Origin: Bifidobacterium erythrocebi
Lineage (GTDB): Bacteria; Actinomycetota; Actinomycetes; Actinomycetales; Bifidobacteriaceae
Length of the DNA stretch: 64,000 nt
Assembly (NCBI RefSeq): GCF_012932675.1
Contig: NZ_JAAIIF010000009.1
Coordinates: forward strand, 1-64,000
Direction: 5' to 3'
Part shown: one piece after another, positions 44,977 through 53,739 of the stretch
How the letters are laid out: every line of letters begins with the position of its first letter
How positions within the stretch are numbered: the first letter of the stretch is position 1
Position numbers and translations under genes: made by a program
The notes under the pieces: model-generated
Database searches by the model: none
Told to the model about the DNA's origin: nothing
The model's input: the letters and a program-made list of their open reading frames with translations, nothing else

Positions 44977-46236
44977 ATGACCGTCGTCTCCACCGCACAT
45001 GATCGCCGCGTAACGCGCGCGCTGCGCATTGTCGCCGCGCTTGCCGTGATAGCGATGATCGCCACGCTTGCCGGCCTGGGTCTGCTGTGGATACGCGTTC
45101 ATACTGCCTCGCAGGCGGCGCATCATGCGCAGGCGAGTGCGGGAGCGACCGGCATCGGCGAACTGGGCAGGTCGGCCGCGCCGAAGCCGGATGCATCGCC
45201 GGCTGCCAAGGCGAAAAGCGCGGTCGCCGCCATGAGTATGGAACAGCGCGTGGGGCAATTGGTCATGGCGCCGTTGAGCGCGGGAACCGATCCTTCAAGC
45301 TTGGAGGGCACGATCCGCGACAGGCATGTGGGTTCGGTGCTGATAATCGGCAATTGGAACGATGGCGTGGCAAGCGTCCGGCAGGCCACCGATGCGCTGC
45401 AATCCTATGCGCCGGCGAACAACAGACTGCTCATGACCACCGATCAGGAGGGCGGCCAGGTGCAGCATCTGCAGGGCAATGGGTTCTCCGCCATGCCCAG
45501 CGCGGTCGAACAGGGGCGCATGGGCACCGACCAGCTGCGGCAATCCGCCGCCGTATGGGGAAGCCAGTTGGCGCAGGCCGGCATCAACGTCGATCTGGCA
45601 CCGGTGGTCGGCACGGTGACCGTGGCACGCGCCTCGAATGCGCCAATCGGCGCGCTGGACCGCGATTTCGGTCTGGATGCGGCGGGCAACGCCGCCCATG
45701 CCAGCGCGTTTGTGCTCGGCATGCGGGACGCCGGTGTGGCGACCTCGATCAAGCATTATCCCAGCCTCGGTTCGGTAACCGGCAACACCGACTTCACCTC
45801 CGACGGCATTCTCGACACCACCACCGTGCTCGACGGCGATGTGGTCAACGCGTTCGGCACGGTCATCGCACAGACCCAGCCGGCCATGGTGATGATGTCG
45901 CTCGCCACCTATCAGGCCATCGACCCGAGTTCCCCGGCCGCGTTCTCCTCCACGATCATCGACGGATATCTGCGTGCCAGGCAGGGCTATCAGGGCGTGG
46001 TGACCTCCGATTCGCTGTCCGCCGCGGCGCTGGGTGGCATTCCCGTCGACCAGTTGGGCGTGCGTCTGATCGAGGCCGGAGGCGACCTCGCGTGCATAGG
46101 CGCACCGGACTACGTCACGCCGATCCTCGACGGGCTGAATGCGAAGGCTTCCTCCGATGCGGCGTTCGCCGCCAAGGTGACGCGCAGCGCCGAACGCGTG
46201 ATGACGCTCAAATACCAGATGGGATTGGCACAGTAG
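44977..46236 (+). CDS. Membrane-anchored glycoside hydrolase family 3 protein (NagZ/LpqI-like)
   Basis: A 419-residue protein: one N-terminal membrane helix (IVAALAVIAMIATLAGLGLLW), an Ala/Pro/Ser linker, then the GH3 N-terminal barrel with MEQRVGQLVM, LLMTTDQEGGQVQHL and the nucleophile region GVVTSDSLSAAAL. The loop that in NagZ reads KHFPGHG followed by D-x-H reads KHYPSLG and TDFT here, so the catalytic Asp-His pair is not intact; actinobacterial LpqI-like proteins show, as I recall, a similar loop. Probably a cell-wall N-acetylglucosaminidase or a binder. GAGGAAGG precedes ATG 44977. Confidence 0.85.
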   Translation: MTVVSTAHDRRVTRALRIVAALAVIAMIATLAGLGLLWIRVHTASQAAHHAQASAGATGIGELGRSAAPKPDASPAAKAKSAVAAMSMEQRVGQLVMAPLSAGTDPSSLEGTIRDRHVGSVLIIGNWNDGVASVRQATDALQSYAPANNRLLMTTDQEGGQVQHLQGNGFSAMPSAVEQGRMGTDQLRQSAAVWGSQLAQAGINVDLAPVVGTVTVARASNAPIGALDRDFGLDAAGNAAHASAFVLGMRDAGVATSIKHYPSLGSVTGNTDFTSDGILDTTTVLDGDVVNAFGTVIAQTQPAMVMMSLATYQAIDPSSPAAFSSTIIDGYLRARQGYQGVVTSDSLSAAALGGIPVDQLGVRLIEAGGDLACIGAPDYVTPILDGLNAKASSDAAFAAKVTRSAERVMTLKYQMGLAQ

Positions 46237-46259
46237 CCGAAATTGGCACAGTAGCCGAA
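46224..46259 (+). repeat. Perfect tandem duplication of 18 bases at the GH3 stop
   Basis: ATTGGCACAGTAGCCGAA occurs twice head to tail; the GH3 stop codon TAG is inside the first copy. This is probably a recent slippage product without coding effect. Confidence 0.85.
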
Positions 46260-46262
46260 GTC

Positions 46263-46289
46263 GCGGCGGGCGTCTGGGGCACCCGCCGC
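46263..46289. terminator. Hairpin between convergent GH3 and nadD genes
   Basis: GCGGCGGG pairs with CCCGCCGC around an 11-base loop; no clear T-tract. Confidence 0.5.
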
Positions 46290-46322
46290 ATGCCGCGGAT
46301 GCTGCCGTAATGCCGCCGCCTG

Positions 46323-47033
46323 CTACTCGCGGTACAGACCGTGCTTGCCGATGTACTGCACGACGCCGTCCGGCACCAGATACCAGACCGGTTCGCTATG
46401 ACTGGCGCGCCTGCGCACGTCGGTCGAACTGATCGCCAATGCGGGGATCTCCAACGTATCGACCTTGCCTTCCGGCAGCTTGACGCCTTCGGGCGAGGAA
46501 TACCCCGGACGCGTGACCGCGACGAAGTGCGCGAGATCCCACATGAGATCGGCATCCTTCCACTGCATGATCTCCGCCACCGCGTCCGCGCCTGTGATGA
46601 AGAACAGCTCCGCATCCGGGTGCTGTGCACGCAGATCGCGCAACGTGTCGATGGTGTAGGTGATGCCGGGGCGGTCGATGTCCACGCGGGACACGGTGAA
46701 CTTCGGATTGGACGCCGTGGCGATCACCGTCATCAGATACCGGTCCTCGGCGTTGGTGACGTTCTTGTCGAGCTTGAAGACCGGGCGTCCCGTCGGCACG
46801 AAGATCACCTCGTCCAGATCGTAGACCCAGGCCACTTCGGAGGCGGCCACCAAGTGCCCGTTGTGGATCGGATCGAACGTGCCGCCCATGATGCCGATGC
46901 GCGGCCGGACATGCCAGTTGCCACGGGCGGAGCGACGGGCATTGCCCGACGTGACCACGGCCGTGGAGGAACCGACCTCGATCGCCTCCTCCGACAGGTC
47001 GGACATACGGCGCTCATCAGACGTCGGCGTCAT
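46323..47033 (-). CDS. nadD: Nicotinate-nucleotide adenylyltransferase
   Basis: A 236-residue enzyme joining nicotinate mononucleotide and ATP in NAD synthesis. [14 protein letters not shown] is the nucleotide-binding H-x-G-H region, and [15 protein letters not shown] with [14 protein letters not shown] the C-terminal ISSTxxR motif. About 40 polar residues precede the fold, longer than usual. GGGGGAG stands before ATG 47033. It overlaps the upstream hypothetical gene by four bases; nadK further right serves the same pathway. Confidence 0.93.
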   Translation of the reverse strand: MTPTSDERRMSDLSEEAIEVGSSTAVVTSGNARRSARGNWHVRPRIGIMGGTFDPIHNGHLVAASEVAWVYDLDEVIFVPTGRPVFKLDKNVTNAEDRYLMTVIATASNPKFTVSRVDIDRPGITYTIDTLRDLRAQHPDAELFFITGADAVAEIMQWKDADLMWDLAHFVAVTRPGYSSPEGVKLPEGKVDTLEIPALAISSTDVRRRASHSEPVWYLVPDGVVQYIGKHGLYRE

Positions 47034-47647
47034 GCACGCTCCCCCTGCTGCTCCTCGCGGTCCTGGTCGTCGCGTTCGCGCTCGATCTGCTCGGCGGTCG
47101 GGCTGTCGCCCTTCGGATCGATCTTGCCCATGTCCTCATCCCACTCGTCCTGCACCACTCGGCGGATCTCCGCGAACGTGGGCAGCGGGAAATCGGGCTG
47201 GAACATGCGGCGCACCTCGGCCACACGCTCGGTGATGCGGATAAGCGTATCGGTCATGCTGTCCACGTCGCCATCGCGCTCGAACGCGGTGAACTTGCCG
47301 ATATACTCCTCCATGAGCGCCATATGCTTGCGCACCGTGTCGAACTGCTCGTCATCCAGATCGACGATGCCCTGGGCGTCCTCCTCGGGCCATCCGATCA
47401 GCACCGCATCCGCGTATTCGAGTGACGCGCGCTGCTCAGCCGTGGCGATGCCATCCTCGATCTGCACCAGGAACACATAGCGCACGATGCTCAGACGCTC
47501 CGAGGCGATCCGCATCACGCAGCGCCTGCTGCCAAGATCGATGTCGGGCCTCAGCCATGAGATCGGCTTGCTCATGCAGCCGTTCCCCGTCTTGCCGTTC
47601 TGCTCATCCTGACCGTTCCGCACGGTCGGCTCGTTCGTCTCGCTCAT
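47030..47647 (-). CDS. Hypothetical protein between proA and nadD
   Basis: A 205-residue soluble, acidic protein. I recognise no family. The first 25 residues are polar; a central part with [26 protein letters not shown] and [15 protein letters not shown] may fold; the C-terminus is Glu/Arg/Asp-rich and probably disordered. Both ends overlap neighbours as ATGA (proA upstream, nadD downstream), so it is a translated member of that operon. Confidence 0.75.
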   Translation of the reverse strand: MSETNEPTVRNGQDEQNGKTGNGCMSKPISWLRPDIDLGSRRCVMRIASERLSIVRYVFLVQIEDGIATAEQRASLEYADAVLIGWPEEDAQGIVDLDDEQFDTVRKHMALMEEYIGKFTAFERDGDVDSMTDTLIRITERVAEVRRMFQPDFPLPTFAEIRRVVQDEWDEDMGKIDPKGDSPTAEQIERERDDQDREEQQGERA

Positions 47648-48933
47648 GCGCGCACCTGCCCTTGTCCGTATCCGATCCATTTCGTAGTGGTCATTTCCGT
47701 AAGTCCCATCGGGCCCCTCGCATGCATCTTCTGCGTGGAGATGCCCAGTTCGGCGCCGAAGCCGAACACGCCACCGTCGGTGAAGCGCGTGGACGCGTTC
47801 ACCATCACCACCGCGGAATCGATACGGCCGGTGAATTCCTCGATGGCCGCGTAATCCTCGGAGATGATCGACTCGGTGTGCCCGGTGGAATGCCTGTTGA
47901 TGTGTTCGATCGCCTCGTCGAGCGAATCGACGACCTTGACCCCCATGGTCAGGGCGAGATATTCGGTGTCCCAATCCTCGTCGACGGCATGCACGAGCAG
48001 CTTCGGATCATGCTCGGGCAGCGCGTCGATGATCGCGTAGGCGCGCTCATCGGCATGCAGTTCGACGCCGGCGTCCATCAGCGCGGCCGCGGCGAGCGGC
48101 AGGAAACGTTCCGCCACATCGCGGTGCACGATGAGCTTTTCGGCGGCATTGCACACACCGACGCGCTGGGTCTTGGCATTGAGAATGATCGGGACGGCCT
48201 TGGCCGCGTCACCCGCACGATCCATGTAGATATGCACGTTGCCGGCACCTGTTTCGATGACCGGCACCTTGGAGTTGGCAACGACCGCCTGGATGAGCCC
48301 GCGCCCGCCACGCGGCACCAGCACGTCGATATGCCCACGCGCCTGCATCATGGCCGTCGCACCGTCACGCCCGAAATCGTCGACGGACTGCACCAAGGCG
48401 TCATCGAACCCCTGCTCGCGCAAGGCCTTGCCGATCACACCGAGCGTGGCCGCGTTGGTACGTTCCGCGGCATGACCGCCGCGCAGGATGGCCGCGTTGC
48501 CGGATTTGAGACACAGGCTCGCCACATCCACGGTGACGTTCGGGCGGGCCTCGTAGATCATGCCAATCACACCGAGCGGCACACGGGTCTGCGTCAGGCG
48601 CAGGCCGTTGGGCAACGTGTACCCGCGCACGATCTGGCCGACCTGATCGGGCAGGGACGCGACATGACGCACGCCGCCCGCCGCGGCCCTGATGCGATCC
48701 TCATCGAATTTCAGACGGTCGAGCTTGCCCTCGTCCATGCCGTTGGCGCGCGATTCGCGCATATCGACGGCATTAGCCTCGGCGATGACGCCGGCGTTGG
48801 CGTCAAGCGCATCGGCGATGGCCAGCAGCAGCGCGTTCTTCGCGTCGGTGGTGGCCAGGGCGAGCGCGGACTGCGCAGCGGCGGCGGCATCGGCACGCGC
48901 ACACACCTGATCGAAAATCTCTTGGAATTCCAT
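47644..48933 (-). CDS. proA: Glutamate-5-semialdehyde dehydrogenase (gamma-glutamyl phosphate reductase)
   Basis: A 429-residue NADPH-dependent enzyme of proline synthesis. [16 protein letters not shown], the catalytic cysteine in [15 protein letters not shown], and [19 protein letters not shown] near the C-terminus are diagnostic. I start at ATG 48933, since the fold begins there; the ribosome site is weak. No proB is next to it in this window. Confidence 0.95.
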   Translation of the reverse strand: MEFQEIFDQVCARADAAAAAQSALALATTDAKNALLLAIADALDANAGVIAEANAVDMRESRANGMDEGKLDRLKFDEDRIRAAAGGVRHVASLPDQVGQIVRGYTLPNGLRLTQTRVPLGVIGMIYEARPNVTVDVASLCLKSGNAAILRGGHAAERTNAATLGVIGKALREQGFDDALVQSVDDFGRDGATAMMQARGHIDVLVPRGGRGLIQAVVANSKVPVIETGAGNVHIYMDRAGDAAKAVPIILNAKTQRVGVCNAAEKLIVHRDVAERFLPLAAAALMDAGVELHADERAYAIIDALPEHDPKLLVHAVDEDWDTEYLALTMGVKVVDSLDEAIEHINRHSTGHTESIISEDYAAIEEFTGRIDSAVVMVNASTRFTDGGVFGFGAELGISTQKMHARGPMGLTEMTTTKWIGYGQGQVRA

Positions 48934-49139
48934 GCGTCCCAGACTACCCCATGCCACGCGCAACAGGTACGTAACGGTTCAGCTATGGTCCGACGGAGGT
49001 TCGGGCGTCGGCGATCCGGCTCGCGCAGGCGCACGCGGGCGTGCGGAAAATGGACACCGCGCCGCCACTGCCTACGGTTGTCGGTAAACTTACGGCTGTT
49101 GAACCTCAACGTCAAAGATTCTTAACCGTAAGGATTATT

Positions 49140-50627
49140 GTGACCACGTTCCATTCCACGCGAAGCACCACCGATTCACTCACTTCCAAGCAGGCCATCC
49201 GCCTCGGACTCGCCGATGATGGCGGTCTGTTCGTCTCCGATCAGCTCGGCGAAACCAAGGTCGCAATCGACGATCTCGCCGGCATGTCCTACCAGGCCAT
49301 CGCCCAGCGCGTGCTCGGCGCGCTGCTGCCCGACTTCACCGACGAGGAACTCGCCCAGTGCATCGCCGAGGCATACGGCGACCAGTGGTCCGACGAGAGG
49401 ATCACCCCGGTCAAGCCGCTCGGCGACGACTTCGTGATGGAACTGTTCAACGGCCCGACCTCCGCCTTCAAGGACGTCGCGCTCCAGATCCTCCCCCGCT
49501 TCATGGCACGCACCACCCCGGCCGACGGCGACAAGGACGAGAAGATCATGATCGTCACCGCCACCTCCGGCGACACGGGCAAGGCCGCCCTCGCCGGCTT
49601 CGCGGACGCCGCCGGCACCGGCATCACCGTCTTCTACCCGGAAGGCAAGGTGAGCCAGGTACAGGAGTTGCAGATGACCACGCAGGCCGGCTCCAACGTG
49701 AACGTGTGTGCAGTCAAGGGCAACTTCGACGACGCGCAGTCCGCCGTCAAGCGCATCTTCGGCGACAAGAAGCTCGCCGCACGCCTGGCCAAGGACTCCC
49801 ATGTGGTGCTCTCGTCCGCGAACTCCATCAACGTGGGCCGCTTGGTGCCGCAGGTCGTGTACTACTTCTCCGCTTACGCGCAGCTGCTCGAACAGCAGGT
49901 CATCAACGTCGGCGACGAGGTCGAGTTCGTGGTGCCGACCGGCAACTTCGGCGACATCCTCGCCGGCTACTACGCCAAGCTGCTTGGCCTGCCCGTCAAG
50001 CACCTGGTCGTCGCCTCCGACAAGAACAACGTGCTGTTCGACTTCCTGACCACCGGCACCTACAACCGCCAGCGCCCGTTCTTCCAGACCATCAGCCCGT
50101 CGATGGACATCCTGGTCTCCTCCAACCTGGAACGCATGCTGTACTACCTGTCCGACAAGGACGCGCGACTCATCTCCATGCTGATGAACGACCTCAAGCA
50201 GTGGGGCGCATACGAGATCCCGAGCACCATGCTCGCCAAGATCCGCCAGATCTTCGGCACCGGCTGGGCCGACGAGAACCAGGTGCGCGACATGATCGCC
50301 GATTGCTGGAACAAGAACCATTACGTGATCGACCCGCACACCGCGTGCGGCTACTTCGTCATACAGCAGATGCCGCGCGATCCGCTGACCCCGCGCGTGC
50401 TGCTCGCCACCGCAAGCCCGTACAAGTTCCCGCGCGTGGTGAACGAGTCCCTGGGCCTTGACGCCACCGGCACCGACTTCGAGTGCATGGACGTGCTCGC
50501 CGAAGCCACCGGCACCACCGCGCCCGCCGCACTGCGCAACCTGGAGAACGCCGACGTGCGCTTCAGCAACGTGGTGGAGGTCGACGGCATGGAGGACTTC
50601 GTGGAGCACGCCGCCAAGGCGCTGTGA
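49140..50627 (+). CDS. thrC: Threonine synthase
   Basis: A 495-residue PLP enzyme making threonine from O-phosphohomoserine. FNGPTSAFKDVALQ holds the PLP lysine, IVTATSGDTGKAALAG the phosphate cup, and FVVPTGNFGDILAGYYA a further PLP loop. The N-terminal domain with LADDGGLFV is of the long class II type. The start is GTG 49140 with AAGG before it; the frame is open upstream but lacks similarity. Confidence 0.95.
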   Translation: MTTFHSTRSTTDSLTSKQAIRLGLADDGGLFVSDQLGETKVAIDDLAGMSYQAIAQRVLGALLPDFTDEELAQCIAEAYGDQWSDERITPVKPLGDDFVMELFNGPTSAFKDVALQILPRFMARTTPADGDKDEKIMIVTATSGDTGKAALAGFADAAGTGITVFYPEGKVSQVQELQMTTQAGSNVNVCAVKGNFDDAQSAVKRIFGDKKLAARLAKDSHVVLSSANSINVGRLVPQVVYYFSAYAQLLEQQVINVGDEVEFVVPTGNFGDILAGYYAKLLGLPVKHLVVASDKNNVLFDFLTTGTYNRQRPFFQTISPSMDILVSSNLERMLYYLSDKDARLISMLMNDLKQWGAYEIPSTMLAKIRQIFGTGWADENQVRDMIADCWNKNHYVIDPHTACGYFVIQQMPRDPLTPRVLLATASPYKFPRVVNESLGLDATGTDFECMDVLAEATGTTAPAALRNLENADVRFSNVVEVDGMEDFVEHAAKAL

Positions 50628-50673
50628 GACTTCCTCCTCATCCAATCTTCCAAGCCGCATCGGCATAACGTTC

Positions 50674-50716
50674 AATCGGCTGTCCGCGATAAACGGGCAG
50701 CCGATTCTTGTTGTTC
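50674..50716 (+). terminator. Terminator after thrC
   Basis: AATCGGCTG at 50674-50682 pairs with CAGCCGATT at 50698-50706, followed by CTTGTTGTT. Confidence 0.75.
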
Positions 50717-50762
50717 CCCATCAAGTGCCTACAGTACGTGTTCGGAGGCGATCGACATCATC

Positions 50763-52094
50763 ATGGCACAGCCAGCACATTCCCATTCCCCTAATCCGAC
50801 TGAAAAGACGGAAAGCACTGCCCCGGCCCCACACAAGGCACCGAAGGACCGGCTCATCACCCGCGATGTGGCGCTGGTCATGCTGGCGACGTTCTTCTTC
50901 ATGGCGAGCAACATGACCATCACGCCGATCGTCGCGGGCTATGGCGAGACGTTGGGCGCGACCGGTGCGATGATGGGCGTCATCGCCGGCGTGATGAGCT
51001 TCGTATCGCTGTTCTGCAGGCCGATTGCGGGCAACCTGTCCGATCTGGTGAGCAAGCGGCTGCTCGTGGCGACCGGCACCACGCTGTATATCGTGGCGGG
51101 AGCGCTGTATTGCACGGCGAACTCCACCGGCATGCTCATCGCGGCACGCGTGGTCAACGGCCTCGGCTTCGCCTGCGGATCGGTGTGCCTGGCCACATGG
51201 GTGTCGCTGCTGCTGCCGATCCGGCATATGGGCGCGGGCATGGGACTGTACGGCATCGTGAACGCGCTGGCCATTGCGGTGGGCCCGGCGCTGGGCATCC
51301 GCCTGCACCAGCTGGTCGGCTACCATCTGACATTCATCGCGTCGCTGGTGATGAACGTGTTCACCCTGATCGTGGTGATGCTGGTCAGGAACGGCGGCAA
51401 TCCGGCACGAAGGAAAGCCGGGGCGCGAGCCGGACAGACCGGTCAGGCCGGCACGGCGGGCATGGCAACGGTCAGCCAGGCACCGCATCAATCGCATCGA
51501 CTGCACCGGCTGCATCTGAGCAACCTGGTCGAGCCGCGCGCAATCCCCCTGGTCGTGGTGTTCATGATGTTCGCCATCCCCTATTTCGCGAACCAGTCGT
51601 TCCTCGTCGACTACATCGCCGCGCGGCATCTTGCGGCATCCTCCGACCTGTTCTTCGTCTGCTACGCCGTCGCCCTGCTGCTCATGCGCCTGACCATGAA
51701 GGACCTGTTCGACAGCAAGGGCTTCCGCTTCTGGCTCGTCGCCTGCTCGATCATGATGCTGGGCGCGCTGGCATTCCTTTCCGGCATGACGAACGACTGG
51801 TATCTGCTGGGTGCCGGCATCGGCATGGCCGGCGGCTACGGGCTGATGAGTTCGGTGACGCAGGCGCAGGCCGTGGTGATCGCCGGGCGCGAGCGCAGCG
51901 GCATGGCGAACGGCACGTATTACATGGGCATCGATCTGGGTATGGCCTTGGGGCCGATTCTGGCCGGCGTGTTCTATGAGCATCTGCCGATCGCATGGTT
52001 CTACCCCGTGTTCATGGTGACGATTCCGCTGGCTTGGGCGGTGTATGCGGGGTTTGCGCGCATGATCCACGGGAGGCATGGCGGGCGCGGGTAA
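50763..52094 (+). CDS. Major facilitator superfamily transporter (12 helices)
   Basis: A 443-residue transporter with about 12 membrane segments and a long basic central loop (PARRKAGARAGQTGQAG). RPIAGNLSDLVSKRLLV is MFS motif A. It resembles the general sugar/drug-type MFS proteins with NarK/YcxA-like layout; substrate unknown. GGAGG lies 14 bases before the ATG, a longer gap than usual. Confidence 0.83.
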   Translation: MAQPAHSHSPNPTEKTESTAPAPHKAPKDRLITRDVALVMLATFFFMASNMTITPIVAGYGETLGATGAMMGVIAGVMSFVSLFCRPIAGNLSDLVSKRLLVATGTTLYIVAGALYCTANSTGMLIAARVVNGLGFACGSVCLATWVSLLLPIRHMGAGMGLYGIVNALAIAVGPALGIRLHQLVGYHLTFIASLVMNVFTLIVVMLVRNGGNPARRKAGARAGQTGQAGTAGMATVSQAPHQSHRLHRLHLSNLVEPRAIPLVVVFMMFAIPYFANQSFLVDYIAARHLAASSDLFFVCYAVALLLMRLTMKDLFDSKGFRFWLVACSIMMLGALAFLSGMTNDWYLLGAGIGMAGGYGLMSSVTQAQAVVIAGRERSGMANGTYYMGIDLGMALGPILAGVFYEHLPIAWFYPVFMVTIPLAWAVYAGFARMIHGRHGGRG

Positions 52095-52144
52095 CCGGCC
52101 ATAGTGCCGGTGCCGGTGTTACGTGTGTTGGGCAAAGACAGTGC

Positions 52145-52174
52145 TGGACGGTTCAACGCTGGACGGTTCAACGC
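52145..52174 (+). repeat. Two perfect tandem copies of a 15-base sequence
   Basis: TGGACGGTTCAACGC occurs twice head to tail just upstream of the small ORF at 52207. Its role is unknown. Confidence 0.8.
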
Positions 52175-52206
52175 GAGAGGCCGATGCGCGGACTAGCATC
52201 GGACGT

Positions 52207-52371
52207 ATGACGAAGAAGAACCGGACGGACCTTGCGGCATTGAAGTTTTCCCAGCACGGCAACGGCTTTGGCAAAGGGCCTGCGGCCGGGCTGCGCGGGC
52301 GTACGGCGATGCCGTTCAAGGCGACCGGGCATAAGGGTGGCATCAGCCGGCAGGGTTCCAAGCGCGGCTGA
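52207..52371 (+). CDS. Small basic protein of 54 residues, unknown
   Basis: The product is very basic and Gly-rich (GNGFGKGPAAGLRG, KATGHKGGISRQGS), starting MTKKNRTDLAALKF. I recognise no family. It may bind nucleic acid by charge. The ribosome site (GGACG) is weak. I list it because composition and codon use look coding and the reverse strand offers nothing better. Confidence 0.55.
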   Translation: MTKKNRTDLAALKFSQHGNGFGKGPAAGLRGRTAMPFKATGHKGGISRQGSKRG

Positions 52372-52466
52372 CGGGTCACGCAGATCGCCTCGCGCACCCC
52401 TTTCGCTTCCCTTCCACACATCTATCCCGTACAACTACTCTTACTCCGCACACGAACGCAACCGTT

Positions 52467-52498
52467 CGGATATTCGGATATTCAGATATTCAGATAAG
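52467..52498 (+). repeat. Four tandem 8-base repeats before a GNAT gene
   Basis: CGGATATT twice and CAGATATT/CAGATAAG follow one another, ending at the ribosome site of the GNAT gene at 52507. Copy-number change could alter promoter or leader spacing. Confidence 0.75.
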
Positions 52499-52506
52499 GA
52501 CCGCAT

Positions 52507-53073
52507 ATGCTGATTCGACACGCCACCATGGATGACCTGCCGGCGATTTCGGCAGTGGAGGCAGCCTGCTTCCCCGCCGCCGAGGCCGCGAGCGCCGACG
52601 CGTTGCGGAATCGTCTCGCCGTGTACCCGGAATGCTTCTGGCTGATGATCGATGACGGGAACGACGGAACCGCCGTATCCGTATCCGATGATGCCGGCAC
52701 GACTGACGCGGCAGATGATGCATCGCCCGCTACTGCCGACGGACGGCTGGCGGCGTTCATCAACGGATTCGTCACCGACTCCCCCGATCTGACCGATGAC
52801 ATGTACGACGATGCCAGTCTGCATGACCCGCAGGGTGCCTGGCAGATGGTCTTCGGCGTGGACACCGCGCCCGAATACCGGCATCACGGCTACGCCAGTG
52901 CGCTGATGCGACGGGTGATCGCGGACGCGCGCCAGGCCGGGCGCGCCGGACTCGTGCTGACCTGCAAGGACAGGCTGATCGGCTTCTATGAGCGTTTCGG
53001 CTATGTGGATGAGGGCATGTCCTCGTCCACGCACGGCAACGTCGCATGGCACCAGATGCGCCTGCGGTTCTGA
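52507..53073 (+). CDS. GNAT-family acetyltransferase
   Basis: A 188-residue protein with the GNAT fold: LIRHATMDDLPAISAVEAACFP, then VFGVDTAPEYRHHGYASALMRRVI with the acetyl-CoA loop, and LIGFYERFGYVDEGMS near the end. An insertion of acidic residues (about 50-75) lies between strands. Similar to arylalkylamine/RimI-like members; substrate unknown. AAGGACC precedes the ATG. Confidence 0.85.
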   Translation: MLIRHATMDDLPAISAVEAACFPAAEAASADALRNRLAVYPECFWLMIDDGNDGTAVSVSDDAGTTDAADDASPATADGRLAAFINGFVTDSPDLTDDMYDDASLHDPQGAWQMVFGVDTAPEYRHHGYASALMRRVIADARQAGRAGLVLTCKDRLIGFYERFGYVDEGMSSSTHGNVAWHQMRLRF

Positions 53074-53190
53074 CTTGTCAGGGCATCGTCTCGATCCCAC
53101 CGGCGAGATCGGCTCGAACAACGCTGCGATTCGGCCTCATCGGCCTGCCGCGTTGAATCTACTATCGCCCCGACACTGCGTCCCTGCCCC

Positions 53191-53660
53191 GTCGCGAAAC
53201 GGCATGAAATCCAGCTGATGCGGGAAAGACGCGACATTGCGCAGACAACTTGCGACAGTAACCGCCCCGTTTTGTCGTAAAACAGCATGAAATCCATCAT
53301 GTGCGGACAACTTGCGACGGGAATGAACTGGAGCAGTCGCGAAACGGCATGAATCACTATCCCTGCGGGCATTTTGCGACAGTCACTGCCACCATTTGTC
53401 GCAAAACGGCATGAAACCCATTATCTGCCTACATATCACGACAACAATCGCCCCATCATGTCGCAATATGGCATGAATCCCGGCTGGCGCTGACGAAATG
53501 CGACAGCAGCGAGCCTATTCTGTCGTAAAACAGCATGAGCCGCTGCATGTATGGGGAAAACACGACGACAGCGGACGGTTTTTGTCGCGGAACAGCATGA
53601 ATTGCGATGCAGGCTCACAATTCGCGACGGCAAACGCAATTCATGTCGGATCACCCACGA
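53191..53660 (+). repeat. Left array of degenerate 62-bp direct repeats
   Basis: About seven units begin with GTCG at 53191, 53274, 53336, 53398, 53460, 53522 and 53584, with a trailing partial one at 53645. Steps are 83, then 62 five times, then 61. Each unit begins GTCGyrAAAC-rGCATGAA and, about 40 bases on, has a GCGAC or ACGAC box (53252, 53314, 53376, 53438, 53500, 53562, 53624) placed 22 bases before the next GTCG, forming a dyad. The first unit carries a doubled GCGAC box and is about 20 bases longer. The 666-base gap from 53074 to 53739 holds no gene that I can support. Confidence 0.92.
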
Positions 53661-53739
53661 CACGCCCGAGACAAGGGGCTCAGTGCACATCCTCCCGTTC
53701 GACTTTCGCCAAGCACCGTTTCCACTTTATGTTCGGCAC

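Noticed and set aside
44833-45258. N-terminal extension of the UPF0182 gene to 45258
   Set aside because: It would overlap the divergent GH3 gene; TTGGAG and the family start support ATG 44832.
53191-53660. CRISPR array
   Set aside because: Units are 62 bases and degenerate throughout, with no identical repeat and no unique spacers, and no cas genes are present.
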